Of a stretch of 64,000 nucleotides of DNA, positions 51,470 to 60,817 are shown one piece after another. The notes below the pieces were generated by a model. That model was given only the letters and a program-made list of their open reading frames with translations, had not been told where the DNA came from and searched no databases. Numbering within the stretch: position 1 is the first letter of the stretch; every line of letters begins with the position of its first letter. The DNA comes from Planococcus halocryophilus. Lineage in GTDB: Bacteria > Bacillota > Bacilli > Bacillales_A > Planococcaceae. A program made the position numbers and the translations under genes. The DNA is taken from assembly GCF_001687585.2 (NCBI RefSeq), contig NZ_CP016537.2:2638001-2702000 (forward strand). The letters are read 5' to 3'.

Positions 51470-53641
51470 TTATTTTGTTGTGTGCGGTGCTGTTAGTGAA
51501 GCAACTTTTGCAGTTTCTTCTCTTGTAATCAGCATAGACGGCATGAATTTTCCGTTGTAGCCTTGTACAATTCCAAGGTTGTCCAGAAGTGTAATCGCTT
51601 CTTTTGTTTCAGTTGAGTGTTGGCCGTAGTCGGAATACGAAGCGTATTCGTCTACTTTGTACTCACCGTTCACTTTTTCGTAAACGCGGCTGATCATCAA
51701 TGCGAAATGTGCACGCGAGATTTTTTCGCGTGGGTTAAACGTCGTTGCTGTTTTACCTGTAATGTACCCTTCAGCAAATATGGCATTGATTTCTTTTTGA
51801 CGCTCTGCTGGCAAATCCGAAATATCCGTAAATGGTGATGCTGGTACTGTTTCTGGGTTTAGTTTCATCATACGGTAAATGATTGTCGCAGCTTCCCAAC
51901 GTGTCAAATTACTTTTCGTTGTGAATTTAGTATCGCTTGTACCCTTCATGATTCCTCTATGGTACACATCGTTAATGTACGGGTATGACCAGCGATCCAT
52001 CGCCACATCTGTGATTGGTGTGATGGCGTTGATGCGATTTTCAAGCATTGGTTTTACTTTATCTAACGATTTTGCATGATCGATGAACATTTCATAATCG
52101 ATGTTTCCTGGCTCACTTACGCGACCAGCTTTATAAGCTGCTTCGAATGACGCAAAGCCATCGCCGCCTTTAGCGGTAAATGTGTTAGTTGCCACTTTGT
52201 ATGATTTGTTCATGTCTAGTGGTGTTAATTTGTCACCGTTTTTAACATTTACTTCTGTAACGCGTGATCCTGCTGGTTGCGATGGATCAAACGAAAATTG
52301 TAATCCAGCTACGTGCAAGAAGCCGCCATTTTCAGCTGGGAATTGACGAACAGCATGCTCAAGAGCTGTTTTTAGTTCTGCTCCCGTCAAGTTCATAATT
52401 GCTAAGGAGTTACCAAACGGCATTGTCGTCAAAACTTCACCCACTGTGATGTCGCCAACATTGATCGATGCACGAATACCACCACCATTTTGAACAGCAA
52501 TCACTGTGTCCGAATCGATTTTTTTAGCTGCTGCTAACATGCCATCTGTGATCAAGTTTCCAAGGTTTGTCTCAGAAGCACGTACTCCGCCTTCGTTACG
52601 TCCACCATTAAGGAAAACTTCTGCTGATGCACCAGTAGACTGGTTTTTTAGTTCTTCAATATCTGCTGCGTAAGGTGCTAAAAGTTCAGCTGCTTCTTCG
52701 TCTGCAACAACGTCTTTTGCTCCGACTTCATGTAATTTTCCAAGTTGCGATGTAATAACACCATTCTCGTCAAACGTTAAATCCAATTGTCCAAGGAATT
52801 TATTGTATTCATTGGCTTGTACAATCACTGTTGGATCTGTATTCCCTTCGTAAATAAATGGTTCGTCCAATTTTTTATGTGTATGGCCACCGACAATTAC
52901 GTCAATTCCTTCCACTTCTTCTGCAAGCAACTGATCGTTATCGAATTCCGACGAGTCATCAAAACCAATATGCGTCACAGCAATAATTTTGTTGATGCCT
53001 TGTTTTTCGAATTCTGCTACAGCTTCTTTAGCAGCTTCAATATAATCAGAAAATGTAATGTCTCCAGGGCTTGAAATTGAAGCGGTTTCTTCTGTTGTCA
53101 AACCGAAAATCCCCACTTGCTCTCCATCAATTTCTTTGACAATGCCATTGTAAATTTCACCGTCGTTATAATCACTTGAGTAAGTTTTATTTTGAAGACC
53201 AGCCATATCAGCGTCTCCTGAGAAATCTACGTTTGCTGCCACAAGTGGAAACTTGGCACCCTCAACAAACTCTGCAAGAGATTTATGGCCACGCTCGCTA
53301 GCCCCTAAATCAAATTCATGGTTACCGAATGTCATGGCATCGTATTTCATCAAATTCATGAATGTTAAATCTGCCTGGCCTTCAAATGTATTAAAGTAAA
53401 GCGTTCCAGAAAATACATCACCTGCGTCAAGCAATAGGTTGTTGGGTTGTTCTGAACGAATTTTTTTCACTAGCGATACACGATTTGCTACTTTATCTAA
53501 GTTACCATGTGTATCATTCGTGTGCATAATCGTCAGTTCAAAATCTCCTGCTGCCGCTTGCGCTGTTTCAGGTGATTGAACCCCTACTACGCTCGCCGTC
53601 AATGCAACTGCAATTGCTGATTTAAACATTTTCCCCTTCAT
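51470..53641 (-). CDS. SLH-anchored 5'-nucleotidase
   Basis: A 723-residue surface enzyme that releases phosphate from extracellular nucleotides. After the signal peptide, the metallophosphatase domain has TIMHTNDTHGN (about 40), LLDAGDVFSG, FGNHEFDLG and IVGGHTHKKL. The nucleotidase C-terminal domain has VAVQNGGGIRASINVGDIT and TNTFTAKGGDGFASF. Three SLH domains close the protein (DVAMDRWSYPYINDVYHRGI, FTDISDLPAERQKEINAIF, ASYSDYGQHSTETKEAITLL). I start at ATG 53639-53641, since AAAGGATGG is 6-7 bases upstream; the 34 codons before it overlap the leader. It could also cleave UDP-sugars. Confidence 0.93.
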   Translation of the reverse strand: MKGKMFKSAIAVALTASVVGVQSPETAQAAAGDFELTIMHTNDTHGNLDKVANRVSLVKKIRSEQPNNLLLDAGDVFSGTLYFNTFEGQADLTFMNLMKYDAMTFGNHEFDLGASERGHKSLAEFVEGAKFPLVAANVDFSGDADMAGLQNKTYSSDYNDGEIYNGIVKEIDGEQVGIFGLTTEETASISSPGDITFSDYIEAAKEAVAEFEKQGINKIIAVTHIGFDDSSEFDNDQLLAEEVEGIDVIVGGHTHKKLDEPFIYEGNTDPTVIVQANEYNKFLGQLDLTFDENGVITSQLGKLHEVGAKDVVADEEAAELLAPYAADIEELKNQSTGASAEVFLNGGRNEGGVRASETNLGNLITDGMLAAAKKIDSDTVIAVQNGGGIRASINVGDITVGEVLTTMPFGNSLAIMNLTGAELKTALEHAVRQFPAENGGFLHVAGLQFSFDPSQPAGSRVTEVNVKNGDKLTPLDMNKSYKVATNTFTAKGGDGFASFEAAYKAGRVSEPGNIDYEMFIDHAKSLDKVKPMLENRINAITPITDVAMDRWSYPYINDVYHRGIMKGTSDTKFTTKSNLTRWEAATIIYRMMKLNPETVPASPFTDISDLPAERQKEINAIFAEGYITGKTATTFNPREKISRAHFALMISRVYEKVNGEYKVDEYASYSDYGQHSTETKEAITLLDNLGIVQGYNGKFMPSMLITREETAKVASLTAPHTTK

Positions 53642-53946
53642 TCGACACCATCCTTTAGATTTTTTGAGCAATCGCTGCCTATGATGGACTGGCTCACTTG
53701 AGCTAGTAGAAACGGGCATTGCCCGTTTGTTCAATAAGCGCAATCATTCAATTTGAGTTTAACATATGGGAATTTTTACAACAATAGAATTATTGGAATC
53801 TTACTACTAATTCAACAATTCCTTTACATTGTTCATAGAGCACCTCTTCTATAAATTTTGTAAGCTTGTCATGGGCAAAAACATGTTATAATAGCAAACG
53901 TGCTTGTTTCAAAGTAGCGCCAGATTTCAGAAAGCTAGGTGATATC
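53642..53946. promoter_or_regulatory. divergent promoter region, nucleotidase and acyltransferase
   Basis: The minus-strand promoter has TTGTTG (53784-53779), a 17-base spacer and TAAACT (53761-53756) with a TG one base upstream. The plus-strand promoter has an extended -10, TGTTATAAT (53884-53892), and a weak -35 near 53866. A perfect hairpin AAACGGGC-ATT-GCCCGTTT (53710-53728) lies in the nucleotidase leader and may affect its mRNA. No gene fits in between. Confidence 0.6.
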
Positions 53947-55089
53947 ATGAATCTATCCCGAAAATATTTGAATGAAGTCCAGTATGCACGAGCCCTTGCC
54001 TTGTTTGGCGTGTTTGCTGTCCATTCCTCTTCCACCGGTCTCGGCGGAAGCGATCCGAGCTCAATTGCCTTCGCTTTGTATAATTTTTTCAACATCGCCG
54101 GAAAATTGGGCACGCCGACATTTATTTTTCTCAGCAGTTTCATCTTGTTCTACACCTATTACCACCGCGACTTGACGGTGAACCTGTTCCAAAAGTTTTA
54201 TAAGAAACGCCTATTGTATATCCTGGTCCCCTATATAGTCTTCTCGGTCTTTTATTATGTACTGAAATTAAATTTATATGACACATTCGTAGATTTCCCC
54301 ACACTGATTTCAAGCTTCCTGACCGCGTTGGCGACAGGAAGAGCGCATACGCACCTCTATTTTGTGTTTGTCAGTGTGCAGTTTTACTTGATGTTCCCGT
54401 TCTTGCTGTATTTGTTCAAACGCTTCCGGTTTATCCGTAAGTACGCCATCATCCTTGGAATTATTATCCAATGGACATGGGTCATCTTGAATTCGGAAGT
54501 TTTCCAAGTAACGGCTAAAAATTCCATCGCCCTGTCCTACTTCATGTTCTACTTTTTCGGGGCATTCCTTGGCGTCTATTACGAACGTGTAGCTGCTTGG
54601 CTTCACGACTGGCGGAAACATTTGCCTGTGCTTACTGGAATTTTTATCGGTTACGGAGCCTCGATTTTCATGTATGTCGGCATGATGTACATGATCCGCA
54701 CGCAGCAAGGCAGCTACAGCAACCGGCTGCTTGAGTTTGCTTGGAGCACGCATGCATTTTTTGCCGCTGCGGTGATCTTCATCACGGTTCATTTTATCCA
54801 GAAATGGAAGGTGCCGAAATTCAAGGCGTTCTTGACGGAAATCGGCGCGGTATCGTTCGGCATGTATTTGATCCACCCGTTCTTCCTGTTGTTCATGCGC
54901 AGATGGCTGCCTAGCGGTGAACCACTGATTTTCCATTCCTGGCAGCTGATCACGTTAGCTGTCACGTTCTTCAGCAGTTGGCTGATTGTGCGTCTGTTCT
55001 ACGATTTTGTTCCACACAGCTGGATCGTTTTTGGCCAAGGCAACCGCGTATTGAATAAACCCAATAAGACGAAAGAAGTAAAAGCATAG
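53947..55089 (+). CDS. acyltransferase 3 family membrane protein
   Basis: A 380-residue polytopic protein of the O-acyltransferase family: NEVQYARALALFGVFAVHSS with the conserved His at about 25, GTPTFIFLSSFILFYTYY, HTHLYFVFVSVQFYLMFPF at about 130, and a late FGMYLIHPFFLLFMRRWLPS. It probably acetylates a surface polymer. ATG 53947 follows TAGGTGAT; the longer open frame begins at TTG within the promoter. Codon usage is clearly GC-richer than in the neighbours, hinting at separate origin. Only plus-strand gene of this stretch. Confidence 0.85.
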   Translation: MNLSRKYLNEVQYARALALFGVFAVHSSSTGLGGSDPSSIAFALYNFFNIAGKLGTPTFIFLSSFILFYTYYHRDLTVNLFQKFYKKRLLYILVPYIVFSVFYYVLKLNLYDTFVDFPTLISSFLTALATGRAHTHLYFVFVSVQFYLMFPFLLYLFKRFRFIRKYAIILGIIIQWTWVILNSEVFQVTAKNSIALSYFMFYFFGAFLGVYYERVAAWLHDWRKHLPVLTGIFIGYGASIFMYVGMMYMIRTQQGSYSNRLLEFAWSTHAFFAAAVIFITVHFIQKWKVPKFKAFLTEIGAVSFGMYLIHPFFLLFMRRWLPSGEPLIFHSWQLITLAVTFFSSWLIVRLFYDFVPHSWIVFGQGNRVLNKPNKTKEVKA

Positions 55090-55096
55090 TTGATGA

Positions 55097-55130
55097 GGCA
55101 TTCCTGTTATTTTGAGGAATGCCTTTTTTT
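55097..55130 (+). terminator. intrinsic terminator of acyltransferase gene
   Basis: GGCATTCCT and AGGAATGCC form a perfect 9-bp stem with a 9-base loop, followed by seven T. Confidence 0.85.
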
Positions 55131-55164
55131 GTTGTGTGGGAGTAGTTTTGGTGCGGTTTTGGAA

Positions 55165-55268
55165 TCGCATGAGGCTGCGGAGTAGTGAGGAGCAGAGCGA
55201 GGGAAGCGGCAGCTGCATGATGCGCATCCTGTGGGCCCGAATGCGTCTGCCTAAAGCGATTTCTTCCA
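55165..55268 (+). repeat. diverged R3-like repeat
   Basis: Has GAGCGAGGGAAGCGGCAG and ends CTAAAGCGATTTCTTCC, as R3 does, but its middle and left end differ. It sits between convergent genes. Confidence 0.55.
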
Positions 55269-55274
55269 AACAAA

Positions 55275-55319
55275 AAACAGGCTATTTAAAAGGTAGGTAG
55301 CCTTTTAAATAGCCTGTTT
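55275..55319 (-). terminator. terminator of the CsaB operon
   Basis: AAACAGGCTATTTAAAAGG and its exact complement form a 19-bp stem with a 7-base loop, adjacent to the csaB stop codon; T/A runs on both sides allow action on either strand. Confidence 0.85.
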
Positions 55320-55322
55320 GGT

Positions 55323-56447
55323 TTATCGGTTTTCCACTTTCTTGTATGCCAGTGGTGCTTTGCTGGCAGATGGGGCTTTGATAGAGTCGATGACGGCGTG
55401 CGCTGTTTCGTTGGCACTTTTTTGGAGAGGCATGACCACTCCGGTGATTTTCTCCAGCTCATCTGGATAGTTCGAGAGAATATGTTCTACCGCCTCTACT
55501 AAGCCGGTCGCGTTCCAATCTTTCGACTCAACATGGCCAAGAACTGGCTGACCGACAATATTCGCAAACGAATCAATTTTCGGATCGTAGGATAACGCGA
55601 CAAAAGGCGTATACCCAACAGCCGCAAAAATTAACGCGTGGAGACGCATGCCGAACAGTACATCCGATTCTTTGATGATAGCCATTTTTTCTTGAATCGT
55701 GCTGTCGTGAGGCGCTATATGAGCGCTATTTTTCATCAGCTCAGCCACTTTTCGGGAAGTTTTGAAATCGTGTTTCCCGTGCATTGGGACAAAAACGATT
55801 TCTCTCCCTTTTGTAGCTAATTGATCGAGTCCACGAGCAATTTCTTGAAAAGCAAAATCATCATTTTCCCAGTCACGTACTGAGACTGTAATGACTTTTC
55901 CTTGAAAATCTTGCTGGGAAAGCCAGCTGCTTTGGAAGCTGCTAGTATCAATTCCCATGACAGGGTCTGGCACTAGCTCAATAGGAGAAGTTACCCCCAC
56001 TTTTTCCAACAGCTGTTTGGACTGTTGATCCCGTACCGTCAATAATTCTACTGAATTCAAGACATGCTTAACAATCATTTGGTTGATTTTGCTGTCAATA
56101 GGACCCATCCCTTGCGCATAGACGAATACCGGCTTTTTCAGCTGTTGGGCAATCTTCATGACGCCGGCATAGTAAGGAATACTTTTACGGCCTGTTTTAT
56201 CCTGGAGAAGACTGCCGCCTCCGCTAATTAGCCCATCAGAAGACTTGATCGCTGCGCGCACTTCTCTCAGGCTCCATCGGTTAACCGCTTGGACACGATA
56301 CGTTTCGGCTGTTTTTTCTGGTTTATTGGATAACACCATAATTTCAATATTAGGGTCGTACTCTTTTAACGAATGGATAATGGCGTAGAGGATAGCTTCA
56401 TCTCCAACATTGTCAAAACCATAATATCCAGATAACACTACTCTCAC
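55323..56447 (-). CDS. csaB: polysaccharide pyruvyl transferase CsaB
   Basis: A 374-residue cytoplasmic enzyme that adds ketal-linked pyruvate to the secondary cell-wall polymer. This modification is the known ligand of SLH domains, and at least four SLH proteins are encoded nearby. The sequence has VVLSGYYGFDNVGDEAILYA at the start, SGGGSLLQDKTG at about 95, VYAQGMGPI at about 130, and GMRLHALIFAA at about 275, typical of the family. I use GTG 56445-56447, preceded by GAGGTGG; a GTG three codons earlier overlaps that site. It overlaps the membrane-protein gene by 4 bases. Confidence 0.92.
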   Translation of the reverse strand: MRVVLSGYYGFDNVGDEAILYAIIHSLKEYDPNIEIMVLSNKPEKTAETYRVQAVNRWSLREVRAAIKSSDGLISGGGSLLQDKTGRKSIPYYAGVMKIAQQLKKPVFVYAQGMGPIDSKINQMIVKHVLNSVELLTVRDQQSKQLLEKVGVTSPIELVPDPVMGIDTSSFQSSWLSQQDFQGKVITVSVRDWENDDFAFQEIARGLDQLATKGREIVFVPMHGKHDFKTSRKVAELMKNSAHIAPHDSTIQEKMAIIKESDVLFGMRLHALIFAAVGYTPFVALSYDPKIDSFANIVGQPVLGHVESKDWNATGLVEAVEHILSNYPDELEKITGVVMPLQKSANETAHAVIDSIKAPSASKAPLAYKKVENR

Positions 56448-58357
56448 GCCTGCCACCTCACTCTTATGATAGTCACTATTTTTTTCCCTACATTTTCATA
56501 TAGCCATATTAGGACAAGTCCTATGATTAATCCGAAGACTATACTATAACCACTTCTAAGCAATGAAATCAAGAGCGGTATATGAAGATGAGTAAAAGTA
56601 TTCACTAACGATAAGAAACCAATGACCCCTGGTATGAGTAGGAAGTAATATCCTTTTGGATAAGATTTGGCTATGTGAAGCGCTAATACAAATAATGGGA
56701 ATCCTATAAGGAATTCTTTTGTTCTCGGTCTGACGTATAAAATTTGTTCCAGTAATGAACGTAATTGCAGTTCAATGGTTGAAACCTCTCCAGCATTGCC
56801 TGTCCGGCTTAAATAGTAAATAACGATACCACTAAAAATCGCAATAACTATAATGTGCCAGTAAATCACAGGAGCTTTCAAGAGGGTTTCAATTATAGTA
56901 CGCAAATAAACTGCACTTGTTTTCGAAAGGAATTTAGAATTTATCCAAACTGCATAAACTGCTACAACAGCAAGCGGTACGATATAGATTAATGATACAC
57001 CTCTAAACAAGTCAATTCCGAGTATATATTGATTACCACTTAATAATACTACAATTAGCCAAATACCAATTGCTGCAATACCGACTGCTTGTGCATAAGA
57101 TTTTATTAAATACCACTTTTTCTGCGGTTCTTTTTTCAATAAAACCGCCCATATAGGTGCTGTAATGGCAACTGCCAATGCCAGTGCTTTTAAAATCATG
57201 CTTTGTTGAATGATGAGATACAAAAGAGCAAACAAAGCAGATCCACTTAACGCAAGGAGCGTCAGTTTTTTATTTTTGAATACCGATTGAGCTGCTAATG
57301 TGAGAAACGCAATAACTCCTAGCAAGGCTATAGCGGTTTGCCACAACGGCACACTGTAGGTTTCAAATGTGCGTGAGTCGTCGCGCGCAAAACTTGCTGG
57401 TAAAGTTGCATCTACTTTAGTCTGTAAGTTTTGCAAAACCGGTAAAGCTTGTTCATATTTTTCAGGAGTTAAGTTTAAGAAAAACGCTCGGAAATTCCGC
57501 TCTTTTGCAGCGCGCACAATTTTCTCTGCGCTTTCTGTAATATTGTCTTCTGTAACACCAAGGCTGTGCAGGCGGACAAGGTTTAATTCGTTAAGATAAG
57601 CCAGTTGATTTAAACCACTTTGATCGTTAAATTCGATGCTCATCAACTCATAACCGGCTGTATTCAGCTGCTCACCAAATTTTTTCAAACCGACTGGGTC
57701 TGAAGAAAATGGTGCATCGCTACCACTAAACAATACTTTATCGATACCAGGTTGTTTAATCGCAAACAGCTCGTCTGTCATTCGTTCAAGCTGATCTTCA
57801 TCGCTGTAATTGCCAATCCGCGGAATCACCATCATGCCAGCATTTAATACGGTTTCGATCACTTCTCTATCATAAGTTACCGGTGTTGACAGAATCGTAT
57901 CGACTTTTCCTGGAATAAACACATAGTCGCTGCCATTTACAGTAAATCTATGTTGTTCTTCAAAAAAACCTTCTGTCACCTTTTCAAAATCAAAAGAAGC
58001 GTTTGAATGAATAAATAAACCTGGTCTAGTGAAAGGTGCTTCTAACGGTGCTTGCTGTGTTAGCAGTAAATATTCATGCATGCGTGACGTGCTAACAGCT
58101 GTAATCAGTCTTTTTCGTTCAAGAGAACTAACCGTATCTGGTTCTAAACTAACACTTTGAACACCTGTGTTTTTAAAATCCGTTACTATTTGTTTTAATG
58201 TCAAATTGGGATCTTCAACCATCCAGTCTAATGTGTATTTATAAGGAACGATGGTTTCAATGCTTTTATTTGCTTCTTCTATCTGTACGCGTTGAACGAC
58301 TGTTGGAATGGTAAGTACCAATGCGACAAGGAGCATTCCGATTAAAACTTTTTTCAC
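56444..58357 (-). CDS. polytopic membrane protein of the DUF5693 type
   Basis: A 637-residue protein with one N-terminal helix (about 1-20), a roughly 300-residue extracytoplasmic domain (VPYKYTLDWMVEDPNLTLKQ, LERMTDELFAIKQPGIDKVL, LVRLHSLGVTEDNITESAEK) and eight or more helices from about 330 to the end. This layout is that of the DUF5693 family commonly encoded beside csaB. Function is unknown; a part in wall-polymer export or modification is inferred from context. GTG 58355-58357 has TAAGGGTG 9 bases upstream; the listed upstream GTG overlaps this site. Confidence 0.75.
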   Translation of the reverse strand: MKKVLIGMLLVALVLTIPTVVQRVQIEEANKSIETIVPYKYTLDWMVEDPNLTLKQIVTDFKNTGVQSVSLEPDTVSSLERKRLITAVSTSRMHEYLLLTQQAPLEAPFTRPGLFIHSNASFDFEKVTEGFFEEQHRFTVNGSDYVFIPGKVDTILSTPVTYDREVIETVLNAGMMVIPRIGNYSDEDQLERMTDELFAIKQPGIDKVLFSGSDAPFSSDPVGLKKFGEQLNTAGYELMSIEFNDQSGLNQLAYLNELNLVRLHSLGVTEDNITESAEKIVRAAKERNFRAFFLNLTPEKYEQALPVLQNLQTKVDATLPASFARDDSRTFETYSVPLWQTAIALLGVIAFLTLAAQSVFKNKKLTLLALSGSALFALLYLIIQQSMILKALALAVAITAPIWAVLLKKEPQKKWYLIKSYAQAVGIAAIGIWLIVVLLSGNQYILGIDLFRGVSLIYIVPLAVVAVYAVWINSKFLSKTSAVYLRTIIETLLKAPVIYWHIIVIAIFSGIVIYYLSRTGNAGEVSTIELQLRSLLEQILYVRPRTKEFLIGFPLFVLALHIAKSYPKGYYFLLIPGVIGFLSLVNTFTHLHIPLLISLLRSGYSIVFGLIIGLVLIWLYENVGKKIVTIIRVRWQA

Positions 58358-58405
58358 GTAAGTACACACCCTTAACTTTTCTTGGATTGGCCTGAATGGC
58401 AGGCG

Positions 58406-59965
58406 CTATTTCTTGGTGATGAATTTGTTGATGACAGGAATGCGTTGCAATACGCTTTGGTCTATCGCTCTAGTTATTAGCAACAAACTAAAGTAAATCA
58501 GCCCGCCAATTGCGACTGCTGCTCCCACATACAATAAAGCTGCCAGTCTGGACAACTCTTCAAAATCCAATAGTAAACTTGGCAGCCAAATAGCTGCCCC
58601 CATGACAAGTGAAGCAAAAACGATGGTACCGGTCTTTTTTGGAAAAAAACTAAATCCGGTATATTTCCGGATAGCAACGGCGTTAAGTAAGAATAAGATT
58701 AAGTAAATAGCTGCGGTCGAAATTGCAGCACCTTCTAATCCGTATAAATTGACTAAAGTGACATTTAAAACCAATTTGATCCCTACACCTACAATAATAA
58801 TCCAAGCAGCAAGACGCGCTTTATCAATACCTTGTAAAACGCCAGTTCCGAGTACGGTTAACGACGTAAACAACGAACTAAACGACACAATCGCGAGCAC
58901 GGTACTGCCTTGTAAATCTGTGAACAAGCCTAAATTTATCGGCAAAGTCAAGACGACGAGGCCAACTGTAGCTGGCACGGATAATAAATATGTCAGGAAA
59001 AATGTATTGTCGATCAGCTTTGCCGCGCCGATTTTGTCATTTTGCGTTAATTTTGCGGAAATCGATGGAATGAGCGGCAAAATAACAGAACTTGCAAAAA
59101 CCGTGACGATTTGAACAAGCGCTAAGCCTCTTCCATATATTCCGTAAAGCGAATTGATGTCTTCGGTTGCTTCACCGTGCATTTTCAATGCTGTTGGAAT
59201 GGTCACGGAATCGATTAAATTCAGCAAAGCCATAGTAATAGCACCAATTGCGATGGGAATCGAGATTTTTAAAATCATTTTAAATGTTGAACGGAAATGG
59301 GCTAGTTTATAAGGTAAGCTTTTCGCTACTTTAACAGATGAACGATTGTACAAAATGCGCAAGTAGATTAATGAACCAAGCGCACCAATAATTGAACCAA
59401 TCATAATGCCGCCTGCTACTTGCTCATCGCTGTAAAGACGCTCTACCATAAAAATGGCAACAAGAAGGATCAAGCCAACACGGATAAATTGTTCAATCAC
59501 TTGCGACACTGCAGTTGGCGTCATATTTTGATGTCCTTGGAAATAACCTCTATACACTGCCATATAAGGGGCAACGAGCAATGTACACGACACGACGATT
59601 AACGAAAGTCGCGTCGTTTGGCCTCCTAAAACCGATGCAATTTGATGAGAAAACCCGTAAAGAATAACGAAACTGGTTATGCCAAAGAGTAATGCCAAAA
59701 TACCGGAAGTGAAAAAGATGTTTTTGACTTGTTGCTCGTCATTCGTCGCACGCGCTTCTGAAATCAGTTTGGAAATGGCGATGGGAATCCCAGCGACCGA
59801 CAAAGTCAAAGCGACCATATAGACCGGATAAACCAATGTGAAAATGCCAAGCACTTCATCTCCCGCGATATTTTGAAGCGGAATACGAAACAAACTGCCG
59901 AGTATTTTTGATAACAACGCTGCAATTGATAGGATTAACGTACTTTTGACTAATGTGTTTTTCAT
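58406..59965 (-). CDS. polysaccharide/lipid-II-type flippase (MOP superfamily)
   Basis: A 519-residue protein with about 14 membrane helices. It has the SpoVB/MurJ-like N-terminus STLILSIAALLSKILGSLFR IPLQN and later PIAIGAITMALLNLIDSVTI plus RGLALVQIVTVFASSVILPL. It probably flips the lipid-linked secondary wall polymer or its precursor. It overlaps the TagA-type gene by 4 bases, with AAAGG just ahead of ATG. Substrate is inferred from its place in the csaB operon. Confidence 0.82.
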   Translation of the reverse strand: MKNTLVKSTLILSIAALLSKILGSLFRIPLQNIAGDEVLGIFTLVYPVYMVALTLSVAGIPIAISKLISEARATNDEQQVKNIFFTSGILALLFGITSFVILYGFSHQIASVLGGQTTRLSLIVVSCTLLVAPYMAVYRGYFQGHQNMTPTAVSQVIEQFIRVGLILLVAIFMVERLYSDEQVAGGIMIGSIIGALGSLIYLRILYNRSSVKVAKSLPYKLAHFRSTFKMILKISIPIAIGAITMALLNLIDSVTIPTALKMHGEATEDINSLYGIYGRGLALVQIVTVFASSVILPLIPSISAKLTQNDKIGAAKLIDNTFFLTYLLSVPATVGLVVLTLPINLGLFTDLQGSTVLAIVSFSSLFTSLTVLGTGVLQGIDKARLAAWIIIVGVGIKLVLNVTLVNLYGLEGAAISTAAIYLILFLLNAVAIRKYTGFSFFPKKTGTIVFASLVMGAAIWLPSLLLDFEELSRLAALLYVGAAVAIGGLIYFSLLLITRAIDQSVLQRIPVINKFITKK

Positions 59966-60699
59966 CCTTTACGTAAAGCCTTTCGTCCAATCACGGTCGC
60001 TGCAAATTTTGGTAAAACGAGCATACGCTTCCACCTAGACGGTTGTTTAACAAGACGATAAAACCATTCAAGGTTCATTTTTTGCCACATTTCGGGTGCG
60101 CGTTTGACCGAACCGGAAAAGACGTCAAAACTTCCGCCAATGCCGATAAAGACACCTTTATCAAATTGATCGATATTGGCCCCAATCCATTGTTCTTGTC
60201 TCGGGAATCCGAGTGCTACAAAAACAAAGTCGGGTGCTGCGTTTTTAATTTGCTGCGGTAATTGATGATCGTTCCAATCGAAAAAGCCGTTGTGACTGCC
60301 GGCAACTTTGATACCGGGATAGTCTTGTTTCGCTTTCTTAACGGTAGCTTGCAACACTTCTTCAGCGGCTCCTAGAAAAAAGACGCTCGAGTGGTTTTTG
60401 TTTGCCGCTTCAAGCAAATCCAGCATGACGTCATATCCACTCACACGTTCTGGCAACGGTTCGCCAATAATTGCGGCCGCTTTGACGATGCCAATACCAT
60501 CCGCTGTAATGTATGTAGCTTTTGCTAATATTTGTTTATAAGTCTCGTCTTTTAAAGAATGCATGACGATTTCAGGATTGGCTGTCACCACAAACGTTTT
60601 TTCTTGCTTTGCGACATGCGTTTCCAATGTTGCGATAAAGTCTTTCTGGGTTGTGTTAATAAACGGCACTCCCAATATATGAACGAATTTTGAAATCAT
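59962..60699 (-). CDS. WecG/TagA/CpsF-family glycosyltransferase
   Basis: A 245-residue GT26 enzyme, the type that adds ManNAc or a related sugar to lipid-linked GlcNAc. Landmarks are GVPFINTTQKDF near residue 10, VVTANPEIVMHSL at about 38, TYITADGIGIVKAA with the catalytic Asp (about 65), GYDVMLDLLEAANK, and PDFVFVALGFPRQEQWI at about 170. In this operon it would start the secondary wall polymer linkage. ATG 60699 has AGAGGAG upstream. First gene of the wall-polymer set. Confidence 0.9.
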   Translation of the reverse strand: MISKFVHILGVPFINTTQKDFIATLETHVAKQEKTFVVTANPEIVMHSLKDETYKQILAKATYITADGIGIVKAAAIIGEPLPERVSGYDVMLDLLEAANKNHSSVFFLGAAEEVLQATVKKAKQDYPGIKVAGSHNGFFDWNDHQLPQQIKNAAPDFVFVALGFPRQEQWIGANIDQFDKGVFIGIGGSFDVFSGSVKRAPEMWQKMNLEWFYRLVKQPSRWKRMLVLPKFAATVIGRKALRKG

Positions 60700-60747
60700 T
60701 GTTAATCTCCTCTTCAGGGCAAAATATCTTAGGCTAGTATAACATAA

Positions 60748-60796
60748 AGAAGAACCCTGTGTTCAAGCTAAAATGGCTTGAACACAGGGTTCTTCT
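60748..60796 (-). terminator. terminator after SLH glucosaminidase gene
   Basis: AGAAGAACCCTGTGTTCAAGC and its exact complement form a 21-bp stem with a 7-base loop, 21 bases after the stop codon. It insulates the wall-polymer operon from its upstream neighbour. Confidence 0.88.
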
Positions 60797-60817
60797 ATTA
60801 AGATTTTGTAAATTATA

